From Bacteroidales bacterium (GTDB lineage: Bacteria; Bacteroidota; Bacteroidia; Bacteroidales; UBA3824): a stretch of DNA of 34,961 bases. The notes beneath the pieces were generated by a model, which was not told where the DNA came from, did no database searches, and worked only from the letters and a program-made list of their open reading frames with translations. The stretch covers positions 1 through 34,961 of the forward strand of contig JAGCRY010000032.1 of NCBI GenBank assembly GCA_017964465.1, read 5' to 3'. Of the stretch, positions 8,887 through 15,887 are shown piece by piece (positions within the stretch are counted from its first letter, which is position 1; every line of letters starts with the position of its first letter). A program made the translations under genes and the position numbers.

Positions 8887-9195
8887 CTAAATATCTTTTT
8901 TCAATGATTTAGGATTGCGTTTTGTGTTCCAGAGGTTTTCGATGATGATTTCGTTTTCGGTGATGGTGTAGATTATCTTGAACATTTTATCAAAATTAAT
9001 GGAGCGGTATTCCTTGTCCATATCTTGAAGCAATGGCTCAATGTGGTAGCTTTCGGGAAAAAGTTCCAAACGTTTGAGTATGCTTATCAGATGTTCATTC
9101 TTCTTGTTCGCCAAGGTCTTGCCATAATTCGTAACGCCGTAATCAAGATACTCGTCCCACCTCTCTTTGAATCTATCAGACAAGGTAACTTTCAT
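8887..9195 (-). CDS. RelE/ParE-type toxin 2
   Basis: A 102-residue paralogue of the toxin at 5227-5535, with the same length and layout. The C-terminal strand ENLWNTKRNPKSLKKDI is identical, LFPESYxIEPLLQ and KEYRxINFxKxFKIIY are shared, and the N-terminal 45 residues are much changed. The start ATG at 9195-9193 overlaps the end of the antitoxin gene by 20 nt, exactly as in pair 1. It converges on the TIR-STAND gene, which ends 54 bp away. RelE-type mRNA cleavage or ParE-type gyrase poisoning are both possible. Confidence 0.85.
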   Translation of the reverse strand: MKVTLSDRFKERWDEYLDYGVTNYGKTLANKKNEHLISILKRLELFPESYHIEPLLQDMDKEYRSINFDKMFKIIYTITENEIIIENLWNTKRNPKSLKKDI

Positions 9196-9484
9196 AACTG
9201 TTCAGTTTTTGATTGGTGTGAGCAATAAATTCGTCAAGCGTCATACATTTGCCTTGCCTGATTTCCTTCTCGATTTCTTCAATCTCTTTCCTTGCCTCCT
9301 CCGGCGTTTGCGGCGTCGGAAAATCAAGGTCGATTACAACATCATCGTCGTCATCCAAAAAGTTCTCGTACTGATGGTTGTCAATGATAAACAGCAATTT
9401 AGTCAGGGATTGTGAATCAAGCCTCTGCACGCGGTCTATTACCTGACTTCTCAATTTTGGCGTATCTAATTCTGCGGTGAGCAT
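9176..9484 (-). CDS. Antitoxin 2
   Basis: A 102-residue acidic protein whose first 48 residues are identical to antitoxin 1 (5516-5827), through the leucine-rich helix and the aspartate run. The C-terminal half differs and ends YESYLV. I start it at ATG 9484-9482 because that gives the conserved MLTAEL start and because the promoter at 9516-9546 lies just upstream; a longer open frame to 9589 would run through that promoter. Shared N-termini with diverged tails suggest common oligomerisation or operator recognition but toxin-specific neutralisation. That is an inference from the pattern of conservation. Confidence 0.8.
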   Translation of the reverse strand: MLTAELDTPKLRSQVIDRVQRLDSQSLTKLLFIIDNHQYENFLDDDDDVVIDLDFPTPQTPEEARKEIEEIEKEIRQGKCMTLDEFIAHTNQKLNSYESYLV

Positions 9485-9515
9485 GGTAGTTTCGTTTTTG
9501 TGGTTTTTGATAGTG

Positions 9516-9546
9516 CAAACGTAATAAATTTTTTTTATGTTGCAAA
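9516..9546 (-). promoter_or_regulatory. Promoter of toxin-antitoxin pair 2
   Basis: On the minus strand, the -33 TTTG (9546-9543) and the -7 TACGTTTG (9523-9516) are 19 nt apart, the same geometry as the promoter of pair 1. The palindromic 22-bp repeats (9583-9662) begin 36 bp further upstream. Confidence 0.65.
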
Positions 9547-9582
9547 AAATGTTTGTTATTTTTTGTATAAACTTGTGTTGAT

Positions 9583-9662
9583 TGAACATTTTTGTTCAGT
9601 GGATTGAACATTTTTGTTCAGTGGATTGAACATTTTTGTTCAATGGATTGAACATTTTGTTT
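9583..9662. repeat. 22-bp tandem repeats, each holding a TGAACA/TGTTCA palindrome
   Basis: Three exact copies of a 16-nt palindrome (TGAACA, TTTT, TGTTCA) lie at 9583-9598, 9605-9620 and 9627-9642. A degraded fourth copy begins at 9649. The repeat period is 22 bp, so successive sites are about two helical turns apart. The array sits between the promoter of toxin-antitoxin pair 2 and the gene remnant and SLATT gene. It may be a multi-site operator or iteron-like binding array. A CRISPR is excluded because there are no spacers. Confidence 0.85.
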
Positions 9663-9679
9663 AAATATTTGATAATTAG

Positions 9680-9787
9680 GTTAATATAACCAACACCTTC
9701 AACCCTCATCGCGCCTTCATCGTCGGCTCTGGCGGTCTGTCGGTTGAGGAGTTTTTGACGATGGATTTGGAAGTGTTGTTTAGGTAA
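9680..9787 (+). pseudogene. C-terminal gene remnant (possible AAA/DUF4143-type ATPase tail)
   Basis: An open stretch without a start codon, bounded by an in-frame TAG at 9677 and a TAA at 9785, translates to about 35 residues including 'NPHRAFIVGSGGLSVEEFLT' and MDLEVLF. Its composition looks like a real protein C-terminus rather than random frame. It vaguely recalls the C-terminal end of Bacteroidota AAA/DUF4143 ATPases, but I cannot confirm that. It is probably the stump of a gene deleted during assembly of the island. Confidence 0.35.
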
Positions 9788-9854
9788 GGGGAAATGCAGA
9801 AAAGATGGACGGAGGCAAATCCTAAAGTAAAAAATCCCTTAACTGAAAAAAAAA

Positions 9855-9886
9855 TTTGTATGGTTGAGATGCAATTATTATCTTTG
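9855..9886 (+). promoter_or_regulatory. Promoter of the SLATT-like gene
   Basis: The -33 TTTG (9855-9858) and the -7 TATCTTTG (9879-9886) are 20 nt apart. This places transcription start just before ATG 9923 and argues against the longer frame that opens at 9794. Confidence 0.6.
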
Positions 9887-9922
9887 GGCATCGAAAAATT
9901 CAAAAAATACAATACTAAAACT

Positions 9923-10882
9923 ATGGCACAAGAACCATCATCAAACCCAAAAAACGAGAAGGACATAACTGCCTTTGACGTTGAGAGTTACATTCAACAG
10001 AGGTGGAACTCGCAGCGTAACTATTTCAGCAAGACATCTGCCAAAAAGCAGAAAGCCTTCAACTTCTGTCAGATAACGATAATCATTTTGAGCGCGTTGT
10101 CGGTAACTGTTTTAACATTCGATTTGGATGCAAAGGTAATCAAAATCGTTTGTTCAATTCTTTCTTTGTTGGTGATAATCGTCTCGGGTATCGACAAACT
10201 CAAACAGTTTAGTGCCGAGTGGATCAAAGACCGCAAGGCGACCGAAAAACTCAAAAGCGAAATTTGCAAGTACAAGTTTGGCGTTGAACCTTACACTGTG
10301 CCTATCAAGTTGGCAGAGAAGAAAGATGAAGGCGGTGAGAAGAAAGAGGAAAGTGGAAAGAGTAAAGAGGAGAGTGGTGAGAAGAAACCGGAAGGCATTT
10401 CGGAGCGCACCAAATTCCTCTTGGAACGCCTCAACACTCTCGCCGAAAAATGCGAGGACGGCGGCATCCGCAGTTCTTACAAGGAAATCAAGGCAGAACT
10501 CGCCAACTACGTCGCCGGTACGAAGGAGTATGCCGACAAGGAAGGCAAAATTTCGTCCAAGGACAAGGATTTTGTGTCGCGTCTCAACTCCATTATGGAT
10601 GAATACGTGAAGATTGTGGAGGAGCAGAACATTTACAGCCGCATCAAAAACGAGATTTGCGACTTCTACACCGACAAGGGTGCATACAAGGTGGAGGAAA
10701 AGGCAAAACCCAAGCCCGCGCCCAAATACGTCATCACCGACAACGACCGTCTCTTTGTAACCCGCGTCGAGGAAATCATCGCCAAGGACGTCGAGGAATT
10801 TGAACAGGCCAAGTCAAAACTCGCCGAGATTGACGCTCAGATCGACAAACTCCTTGAGAGCAAGGGCGGAGGCAAGAAGTAA
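9923..10882 (+). CDS. Two-TM SLATT/DUF4231-like membrane protein
   Basis: A 319-residue protein starting at the ATG behind the promoter at 9855-9886 (an upstream in-frame ATG at 9794 would precede that promoter). A helical N-terminus (VESYIQQRWNSQRNYFSKTS) leads into two close membrane segments at about residues 45-66 and 72-90. After them comes IDKLKQFSAEWIKDRKATEKLKSE in pieces typical of SLATT (DUF4231) proteins, which are proposed pore-forming effectors in nucleotide-signal and conflict systems. A Lys/Glu/Ser/Gly-rich linker (about 130-155) precedes a long helical tail with recurring 'FxxRLNxIxxE'-like segments. It lies 49 bp upstream of the Fic gene and may be co-transcribed with it. The effector role is inferred from family and neighbourhood. 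Confidence 0.7.
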   Translation: MAQEPSSNPKNEKDITAFDVESYIQQRWNSQRNYFSKTSAKKQKAFNFCQITIIILSALSVTVLTFDLDAKVIKIVCSILSLLVIIVSGIDKLKQFSAEWIKDRKATEKLKSEICKYKFGVEPYTVPIKLAEKKDEGGEKKEESGKSKEESGEKKPEGISERTKFLLERLNTLAEKCEDGGIRSSYKEIKAELANYVAGTKEYADKEGKISSKDKDFVSRLNSIMDEYVKIVEEQNIYSRIKNEICDFYTDKGAYKVEEKAKPKPAPKYVITDNDRLFVTRVEEIIAKDVEEFEQAKSKLAEIDAQIDKLLESKGGGKK

Positions 10883-10893
10883 TGCAGTCGTTT

Positions 10894-10914
10894 AATTCGC
10901 AAAATTTGCGAATT
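10894..10914. promoter_or_regulatory. Perfect 10-bp inverted repeat before the Fic gene
   Basis: Arms AATTCGCAAA and TTTGCGAATT flank a single central A and end 17 bp before the Fic ATG. There is no following T-tract, so an operator is more likely than a terminator. The winged-helix C-terminus of the Fic protein is a candidate binder. Confidence 0.55.
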
Positions 10915-10931
10915 ATAAGACGCAAAGTGCA

Positions 10932-12041
10932 ATGTGGATATACGAAACAAATAATTGGACCAAGTTCGTTTGGGACAAGGATTCGGTTTCTGACAGGTTG
11001 ATGGCTGTGAATAAAAAAGCCGGTTTCCTGTCGGGAAGGTTGAGTGCGCTCGGTTTTGATTCGTGCCTCCGCGCAATGACCGACACCATAACTAACGATG
11101 TGATTGACTCTTACAAAATTGAAGGCGTTAATCTCGATAGTGATATGGTGCGCTCGTCGGTGGCGCGGAAGTTGGGCGTTGAACTGCCAAAACATAAAGA
11201 GCCGACACATTATATCGACGGCATTGTTGAGATGATGCTCGATGCAACTGCCAATTATTCCAAACCATTGACAGAGAACAGGTTGTTTGCGTGGCATTGT
11301 GCCTTGTTTCCGACTCAAAAAAGCGGAATTTCGGATATTAATGTCGGCAAATATCGAACTACGGGAATGAAGGTTGTTTCAGGCTCGTGGGGACGCGAAA
11401 AAGTCCATTACCAAGCACCCGAAGCCGCTGTAATTCCTGAAATGATGATGGATTTTCTTCAATGGTTCAATACTGACAATCAAAATGTTACATATCTCAA
11501 ATCGGCGATTGCGCACTTATATTTTATAAGTATCCATCCTTTCGACGATGGCAACGGGCGTATGGCGCGGGCAATCAGTGACATGGCTTTGTCGCAGGCT
11601 GACAATTCAAAGATGCGTTTTTTCAGCATGTCAAACCAAATCAACACCGAAAAAAAGCACTACTACGACATTCTCGAACGCACACAACGCGGTGACGGCA
11701 ATATTACAGAATGGCTTGTGTGGTATCTTTCGTGCATGGAACGCGCAATCGACAAGTCAAACGAAAACCTCACGCTTGTTCTGAAAAAATCAATATTTTG
11801 GCAGCAACATAGTCAAGTCATAATGTCTGAACGTCAGAAAGATATGCTCAATATTTGGCTCGACGGCTATGACGGCAAACTTACCGCCAAAAATTGGGCA
11901 AAACTCTCCAAAAAATCCCTCGACACGGCGTTGAGGGACATTGCGGATTTGGTGGACAGAGGTGTTTTGAAGGCGAAAGAAGGCGGGGTTAGGAATGTGG
12001 AGTATGAGGTGAATTTTGATGCAAATAATTTTGCGGAATGA
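10932..12041 (+). CDS. Fic-domain protein (DUF4172-Fic-winged helix), probable AMPylase
   Basis: A 369-residue protein. Fic enzymes transfer AMP or related groups from nucleotides to hydroxyl side chains of target proteins. The core motif HPFDDGNGR is intact, with the catalytic His at residue 202. An N-terminal inhibitory helix SYKIEG fits [S/T]xxxE[G/N], with Glu64 as the residue expected to block ATP binding, so activity is probably self-restrained. The N-terminal region (about 1-85) matches the DUF4172 type often found before Fic. The C-terminus (about 300-365) reads as a winged-helix DNA-binding domain. The perfect palindrome just upstream would suit autoregulation. It lies between the SLATT gene and the DGR-target gene. 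The target protein is unknown. Confidence 0.9.
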   Translation: MWIYETNNWTKFVWDKDSVSDRLMAVNKKAGFLSGRLSALGFDSCLRAMTDTITNDVIDSYKIEGVNLDSDMVRSSVARKLGVELPKHKEPTHYIDGIVEMMLDATANYSKPLTENRLFAWHCALFPTQKSGISDINVGKYRTTGMKVVSGSWGREKVHYQAPEAAVIPEMMMDFLQWFNTDNQNVTYLKSAIAHLYFISIHPFDDGNGRMARAISDMALSQADNSKMRFFSMSNQINTEKKHYYDILERTQRGDGNITEWLVWYLSCMERAIDKSNENLTLVLKKSIFWQQHSQVIMSERQKDMLNIWLDGYDGKLTAKNWAKLSKKSLDTALRDIADLVDRGVLKAKEGGVRNVEYEVNFDANNFAE

Positions 12042-12060
12042 ATTTGATTTGTTAACTTTG
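12030..12060 (+). promoter_or_regulatory. Promoter of the second TIR-STAND (DGR target) gene
   Basis: The -33 TTTG (12030-12033) and the -7 TAACTTTG (12053-12060) are 19 nt apart, partly inside the end of the Fic gene. The -7 box and the following G/C-rich bases match the promoter of the first TIR-STAND gene. The 5' leader is longer here (about 70 bp to the ATG). It contains a short overlapping frame from ATG 12084 to TAG 12155. Confidence 0.7.
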
Positions 12061-12130
12061 GGGCGGTTAAACATTAATCACCAATGGCTTTAATTTGTGA
12101 CGCTGTAAATAAATATATAAACATCATCAA

Positions 12131-15100
12131 ATGGCAGAAGAAAAAATCAACATAGAACCGGTATATATATCATACGCAAGCAAAAGCAAGAGGATATATG
12201 ATGAATATGCCAAACATAAAGTTACGCTTGTTGACAACAGACAAGAGCGTGACACTTTTGTGAATAATTTGGAAAAAAGTCTTAAACTTCCAGGTATTAA
12301 TTATAAAATTGACAGGGAAGATGTCGAGGGCGGCAGTATTACCGATTTCGAGAATGAAATCGGCAATGCTGCAATCGTTGTTGTGGTTTTAAGCGACAAG
12401 TATTTTATCTCGCCGCATTGTATGTATGAGTTTGATATGATTCATAAAAGTAAAACGACACCCACTGGTAAGGTTAAGAAAATTTATTATACATATTTCG
12501 ATGGCGAGATTATAACTGCCGAGGACGGTACAGTGTTTAAGGGTGCTGATTTTCCTATGAAGAATATTAATCTTGATTATTACCATAAGGTTATACTGCC
12601 ATTTTGGAAGGAAAGGTTTGAAAAATTAAAAGAACAATATTTTAAGAGTGACAAGCATTGCAATTTATCAGACGTTGAGGCTTATTTTTGTAATCATGAT
12701 ACAAATGAGAAGTCTATCAAAAAGGATGGAAACCCTTATTTGTTCGAGACAACATTTTTGGATATGCACAATAAGTTAAGCGAAGTTTCACTTGTCAAAG
12801 ATGACAGAGATTTGGCTCAGTTTATAAAAGATCATATTCTCATAAACCAACCGAAGGTAACTGCCAAATATAACTGGGACAGGTTAGGTAATTTACAAGA
12901 GCGTAAGCCGTGCGTGGAAGGTTTGTTAAAAAAATTGCGCCAGTATCCATACGTAAATATCACTGGCGTAGGAGGTTATGGCAAAACTACTCTGGCTAAC
13001 TTATTGGTTTTTGACTCAGACAAAAAAATTAAGCCGCCATTTCTTAATGTCGCATATTTTGTGGTGGAAAATAATGTCAAGAAAGCGGTGGTTAATCAAT
13101 TCAAAAACTCTGATTTCTGCACACCCGAGTTAAAACAAAAGTTGGACAAATGGATTTCTACAGATTCACTTGATTCAAAGTACAAAGATGTGATGGAATG
13201 TTTAGGTAAATGCAGTTCTCTCGGTGATTGGATTAACCTTTTTATCCTTGACATCAACGACTACGACGTGGATTTGATGAAGTCTTTCGCTGATAAGTTG
13301 ATTGATAATAAAAACCAAACGGATGACACAAGACTCTATCCAAAGGGATGGAATGTTTTGTTTGTTTCGCGCGAGCCAGTTACTGACGATAAAAAAGTCT
13401 ATAATTTCAATATAGACTACAATATCGACAAAACCGACAAGATAAATAATGACATTGATTATCTTAAAGATATTTTTTCGATTGTAAAAGAGGAAAATTC
13501 ACGTATTTACAATAGTTATTATGATTGCAATGGTAAGCCTAATAAACAATTAATCCAACTGTTTGAATATCTAAGATATTCGCCTCAGTTGATTAAGATG
13601 TTATCCTTCAAGATTGATAAATACACAAAGGATGTCTATAAAGATTTGTTGGGCACAACAGAGAAAAAGGCTCGTGACAAGTATGAGAAATTCAATGAGG
13701 ATGAAATCAAGGACCAAAAAACAAGGACAAAGTACTTGCGCGACTATTTGAACAATCTCATCCGTTTAAACAAGTTATCAAAAGGTGAGCAACGTTTATT
13801 GACCTATTTCATGGTATGGCCTGCGGGCAGTGACATAAAGGGGGATGTTGTTAAGTGTCTGACAGAACAGTGCTGTGCAATCGAAACTGATGAACTGCGC
13901 GAATTGGCTTTTAAGGAAGCCGAATCCAAAGGTCATTTGATTTGCAAAAATGATTTTGTGTATTCGTTGCATGGAATGTTGGCAGATACTTTGAAGCAAC
14001 AATTTTTCGAGAGGTTTTCGTTCCCGTTGTTCCGATATTTATGGTATAGGTTTGGCGTATATAAACGTTTTAAACAGTACATTGTCAACTGTGAATCCGT
14101 ATTGAGCAAGGTGTCCCTCAATGATTTGGATTCATACGTCAACTGCATTGTCGAAAGTGTTTATAACAACGATATTGGAAACACTGATAATCTTAAAAAC
14201 CATCCAAAGTTACGTACGTTTACCGATATTAAGAACATCAAGAAGGAGATTGAGATTCTCGAACAACGCGGACAATCGTTTGATTTGGCTATTAAATATT
14301 TGAAATTAGGAGAGTTATATTACAATAATCCGAAGGATTATTCTAAATCAGATGCTTTAGTGTATATTCATAAGGCTGTAGAATTCCTTTCCTCTACGCT
14401 ATTTGACGGAGACACTACCTATGACAAGCCCGACAAACAGCGTTTTGAAAGTTTTGAAATGATTCAAGACTTAATTCAAGGCGTAAAAATTTCAGACAAT
14501 CGTTTGTGTGAGTTCATGGGAAATGTGTATTCGCGTATGGGCGATTGGTATTTCAGAGAAGATGATGACATTGCACTTGAAAAGTACAACCTGTCAATCA
14601 GATTTTTTGAAGATGAGTCTATCGACGATTATACAGATTTTTGTTCTTTTACAAAAAGGAATATTGCAAATGCATATTACAGATATGCTTTGATGTTGGA
14701 TCTAAGCAACAATAAAGCCAAATCAAGTTCCTTTTTTGTGGAAGCCGACCGTATCTGGGCATCTTTTTCTCCCGAAACCGAAGGCAACCTCAAAGGTTTT
14801 GTGAAGACTTCATACGGCATTTACGACCCTGAGTTTGGTTTCAAACTTGTCAAAGTAGAAAAGGGCAGTTTTGATATGGGCATTTCTGAAGAAGAAATAA
14901 AAAAATGCAAGCTCAATGATTATCAATTTGGACAAGATGAATTTCCTTGCCATTCTGTTGCTGTGGAAGAAGATTTTTATATTGGTATGTATCCTGTAAC
15001 ACAGGGTGAGTGGGAAAAATGTGTATCTATTATTAACAATAAAACGCAAATTCATCTTTCGGATTACAAAGCCATGCAAAAAGATGGTTACAATAATCAG

Positions 15101-15814
15101 CTTGCGTTTTTGCATAAAAGATACGGTTCACGAGTAAATCATCTTACGCAATATAAGTGCGATGGCATAGGTAATAACAATCCGATGAATTATGTAAGTG
15201 CAAAGGATGCTGATGATTTTATCCAAGGTATTAACGCCTTGGGAAAAAAATATACGCTTCCTACAGAAATCCAATGGGAATATGCCGCAAGAGGAGGTTC
15301 TCGTAACGAAAGGTTTCTGTTTAGTGGTGTAGATGAAATTGAATTGTGTGCTGACTCTGGAAAAGGTAGCATTACCGAGGACGGAAACACTGCATATGTA
15401 GTAGGACCTTCTGTAGTTGGTTCATTAAGACCAAATATTCTTGGTATTTATGATATGTCTGGTAACGTATATGAGTGGTGTCAGGATTGGTACAAGGCTG
15501 ATTGGTACAATGTGGGAGTAAATAGAGTTTGCTCTTTTAAAGATGTATCTGATGTGGATTATGTAGAACCATATTTAGAGAAATATTATTTCAATGGACA
15601 ACCTGTGTCTTCGTCTGATTTTATACGACGGAATTATGACCAATCATTTGTGTCTGATAGAATTCCCGCCCGTGTTATGCGTGGGGGCTCGTGGAACAGC
15701 CGCGCGCAGAACTGCCGCGTATCCGGCCGCTACGGGGGCAACCCCGGCGACCGCTCCGACGAGCTCGGCTTCCGTTTGTCTCTCAGTTTGCAAACCGAAA
15801 AAGAAGAAAAATAA
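12131..15814 (+). CDS. TIR-STAND NTPase-helical repeat-FGE/C-type-lectin receptor, DGR target
   Basis: An intact 1227-residue protein. Residues 10-150 form a TIR domain (VYISYAS; 'VVVVLSDKYFISPHCMYEF' with candidate catalytic Glu100). A STAND/NACHT-like NTPase follows, with P-loop GVGGYGKTT (279-287, Lys285), Walker-B-like LFILDIND (Asp374) and a VSRE motif. Residues about 640-890 are helical and TPR-like. From about 900 there is an FGE-sulfatase domain ('YIGMYPVTQGEW', 'YTLPTEIQWEYAARGG', 'GNVYEWCQDW', 'RVMRGGSWN'). Its last 40 or so residues (about 1179-1218) are the DGR variable region, with changed residues at 1190-1212. By family logic, ligand binding at the lectin-like end should trigger NTPase-driven oligomerisation and TIR action, possibly NAD cleavage. 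That mechanism is inferred. The HRDC and reverse transcriptase genes follow directly. The upstream paralogue (5968-8832) shares both ends. Confidence 0.92.
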   Translation: MAEEKINIEPVYISYASKSKRIYDEYAKHKVTLVDNRQERDTFVNNLEKSLKLPGINYKIDREDVEGGSITDFENEIGNAAIVVVVLSDKYFISPHCMYEFDMIHKSKTTPTGKVKKIYYTYFDGEIITAEDGTVFKGADFPMKNINLDYYHKVILPFWKERFEKLKEQYFKSDKHCNLSDVEAYFCNHDTNEKSIKKDGNPYLFETTFLDMHNKLSEVSLVKDDRDLAQFIKDHILINQPKVTAKYNWDRLGNLQERKPCVEGLLKKLRQYPYVNITGVGGYGKTTLANLLVFDSDKKIKPPFLNVAYFVVENNVKKAVVNQFKNSDFCTPELKQKLDKWISTDSLDSKYKDVMECLGKCSSLGDWINLFILDINDYDVDLMKSFADKLIDNKNQTDDTRLYPKGWNVLFVSREPVTDDKKVYNFNIDYNIDKTDKINNDIDYLKDIFSIVKEENSRIYNSYYDCNGKPNKQLIQLFEYLRYSPQLIKMLSFKIDKYTKDVYKDLLGTTEKKARDKYEKFNEDEIKDQKTRTKYLRDYLNNLIRLNKLSKGEQRLLTYFMVWPAGSDIKGDVVKCLTEQCCAIETDELRELAFKEAESKGHLICKNDFVYSLHGMLADTLKQQFFERFSFPLFRYLWYRFGVYKRFKQYIVNCESVLSKVSLNDLDSYVNCIVESVYNNDIGNTDNLKNHPKLRTFTDIKNIKKEIEILEQRGQSFDLAIKYLKLGELYYNNPKDYSKSDALVYIHKAVEFLSSTLFDGDTTYDKPDKQRFESFEMIQDLIQGVKISDNRLCEFMGNVYSRMGDWYFREDDDIALEKYNLSIRFFEDESIDDYTDFCSFTKRNIANAYYRYALMLDLSNNKAKSSSFFVEADRIWASFSPETEGNLKGFVKTSYGIYDPEFGFKLVKVEKGSFDMGISEEEIKKCKLNDYQFGQDEFPCHSVAVEEDFYIGMYPVTQGEWEKCVSIINNKTQIHLSDYKAMQKDGYNNQLAFLHKRYGSRVNHLTQYKCDGIGNNNPMNYVSAKDADDFIQGINALGKKYTLPTEIQWEYAARGGSRNERFLFSGVDEIELCADSGKGSITEDGNTAYVVGPSVVGSLRPNILGIYDMSGNVYEWCQDWYKADWYNVGVNRVCSFKDVSDVDYVEPYLEKYYFNGQPVSSSDFIRRNYDQSFVSDRIPARVMRGGSWNSRAQNCRVSGRYGGNPGDRSDELGFRLSLSLQTEKEEK
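15665..15786 (+). other. DGR variable region (VR)
   Basis: This 122-nt stretch aligns without gaps to the template repeat at 17352-17473 (offset 1687). Seventeen core differences (15699-15765) all fall where the template has A: 9 become purine G in single or double hits, and the others become C or T as well as G. They change 11 residues (eight Asn codons plus Arg and Asp sites among them) and one silently. One further mismatch, a template T against A at 15677, lies upstream of the core. The 3' end (GGCTTCCGTTTGTCTCTCAG) is identical in both copies and would serve as the homing initiation segment. Confidence 0.95.
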
Positions 15815-15831
15815 AAAAACAGAGGAGCAAG

Positions 15832-15872
15832 GATTTTCGAAGCTGGCGGCCTAAAGCCGCCGCGCGAAAATC
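15832..15872 (+). other. Hairpin/cruciform downstream of the VR
   Basis: Nested inverted repeats have outer arms GATTTTCG (15832-15839) and CGAAAATC (15865-15872) and inner arms GGCGGC (15845-15850) and GCCGCC (15856-15861) around a CTAAA loop. The structure starts 46 nt after the VR and ends 15 nt before the HRDC gene. DGRs are known to use a hairpin just downstream of the VR for target recognition. There is no T-tract, which argues against a terminator. Confidence 0.75.
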
Positions 15873-15887
15873 AGAGCGACGAAAAAA

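Noticed and set aside
9583-9662. Possible CRISPR array
   Set aside because: Repeats are 22 bp and directly adjacent with no unique spacers, and no cas genes are in the window.
12084-12155. Leader peptide gene before the second receptor
   Set aside because: Only 23 codons, overlaps the real start in another frame, and has no equivalent before the first receptor; I keep it as a minor note only.
15665-15814. Active formylglycine-generating enzyme for sulfatase maturation
   Set aside because: No sulfatase gene is nearby, the domain is fused to TIR and STAND parts, and the catalytic end of the fold is the DGR-changed region, so a ligand-binding lectin-like role is more likely.
15832-15872. Rho-independent terminator after the receptor gene
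   Set aside because: No T-tract follows either strand's stem, the HRDC gene begins 15 nt later, and the position fits a DGR recognition hairpin better.
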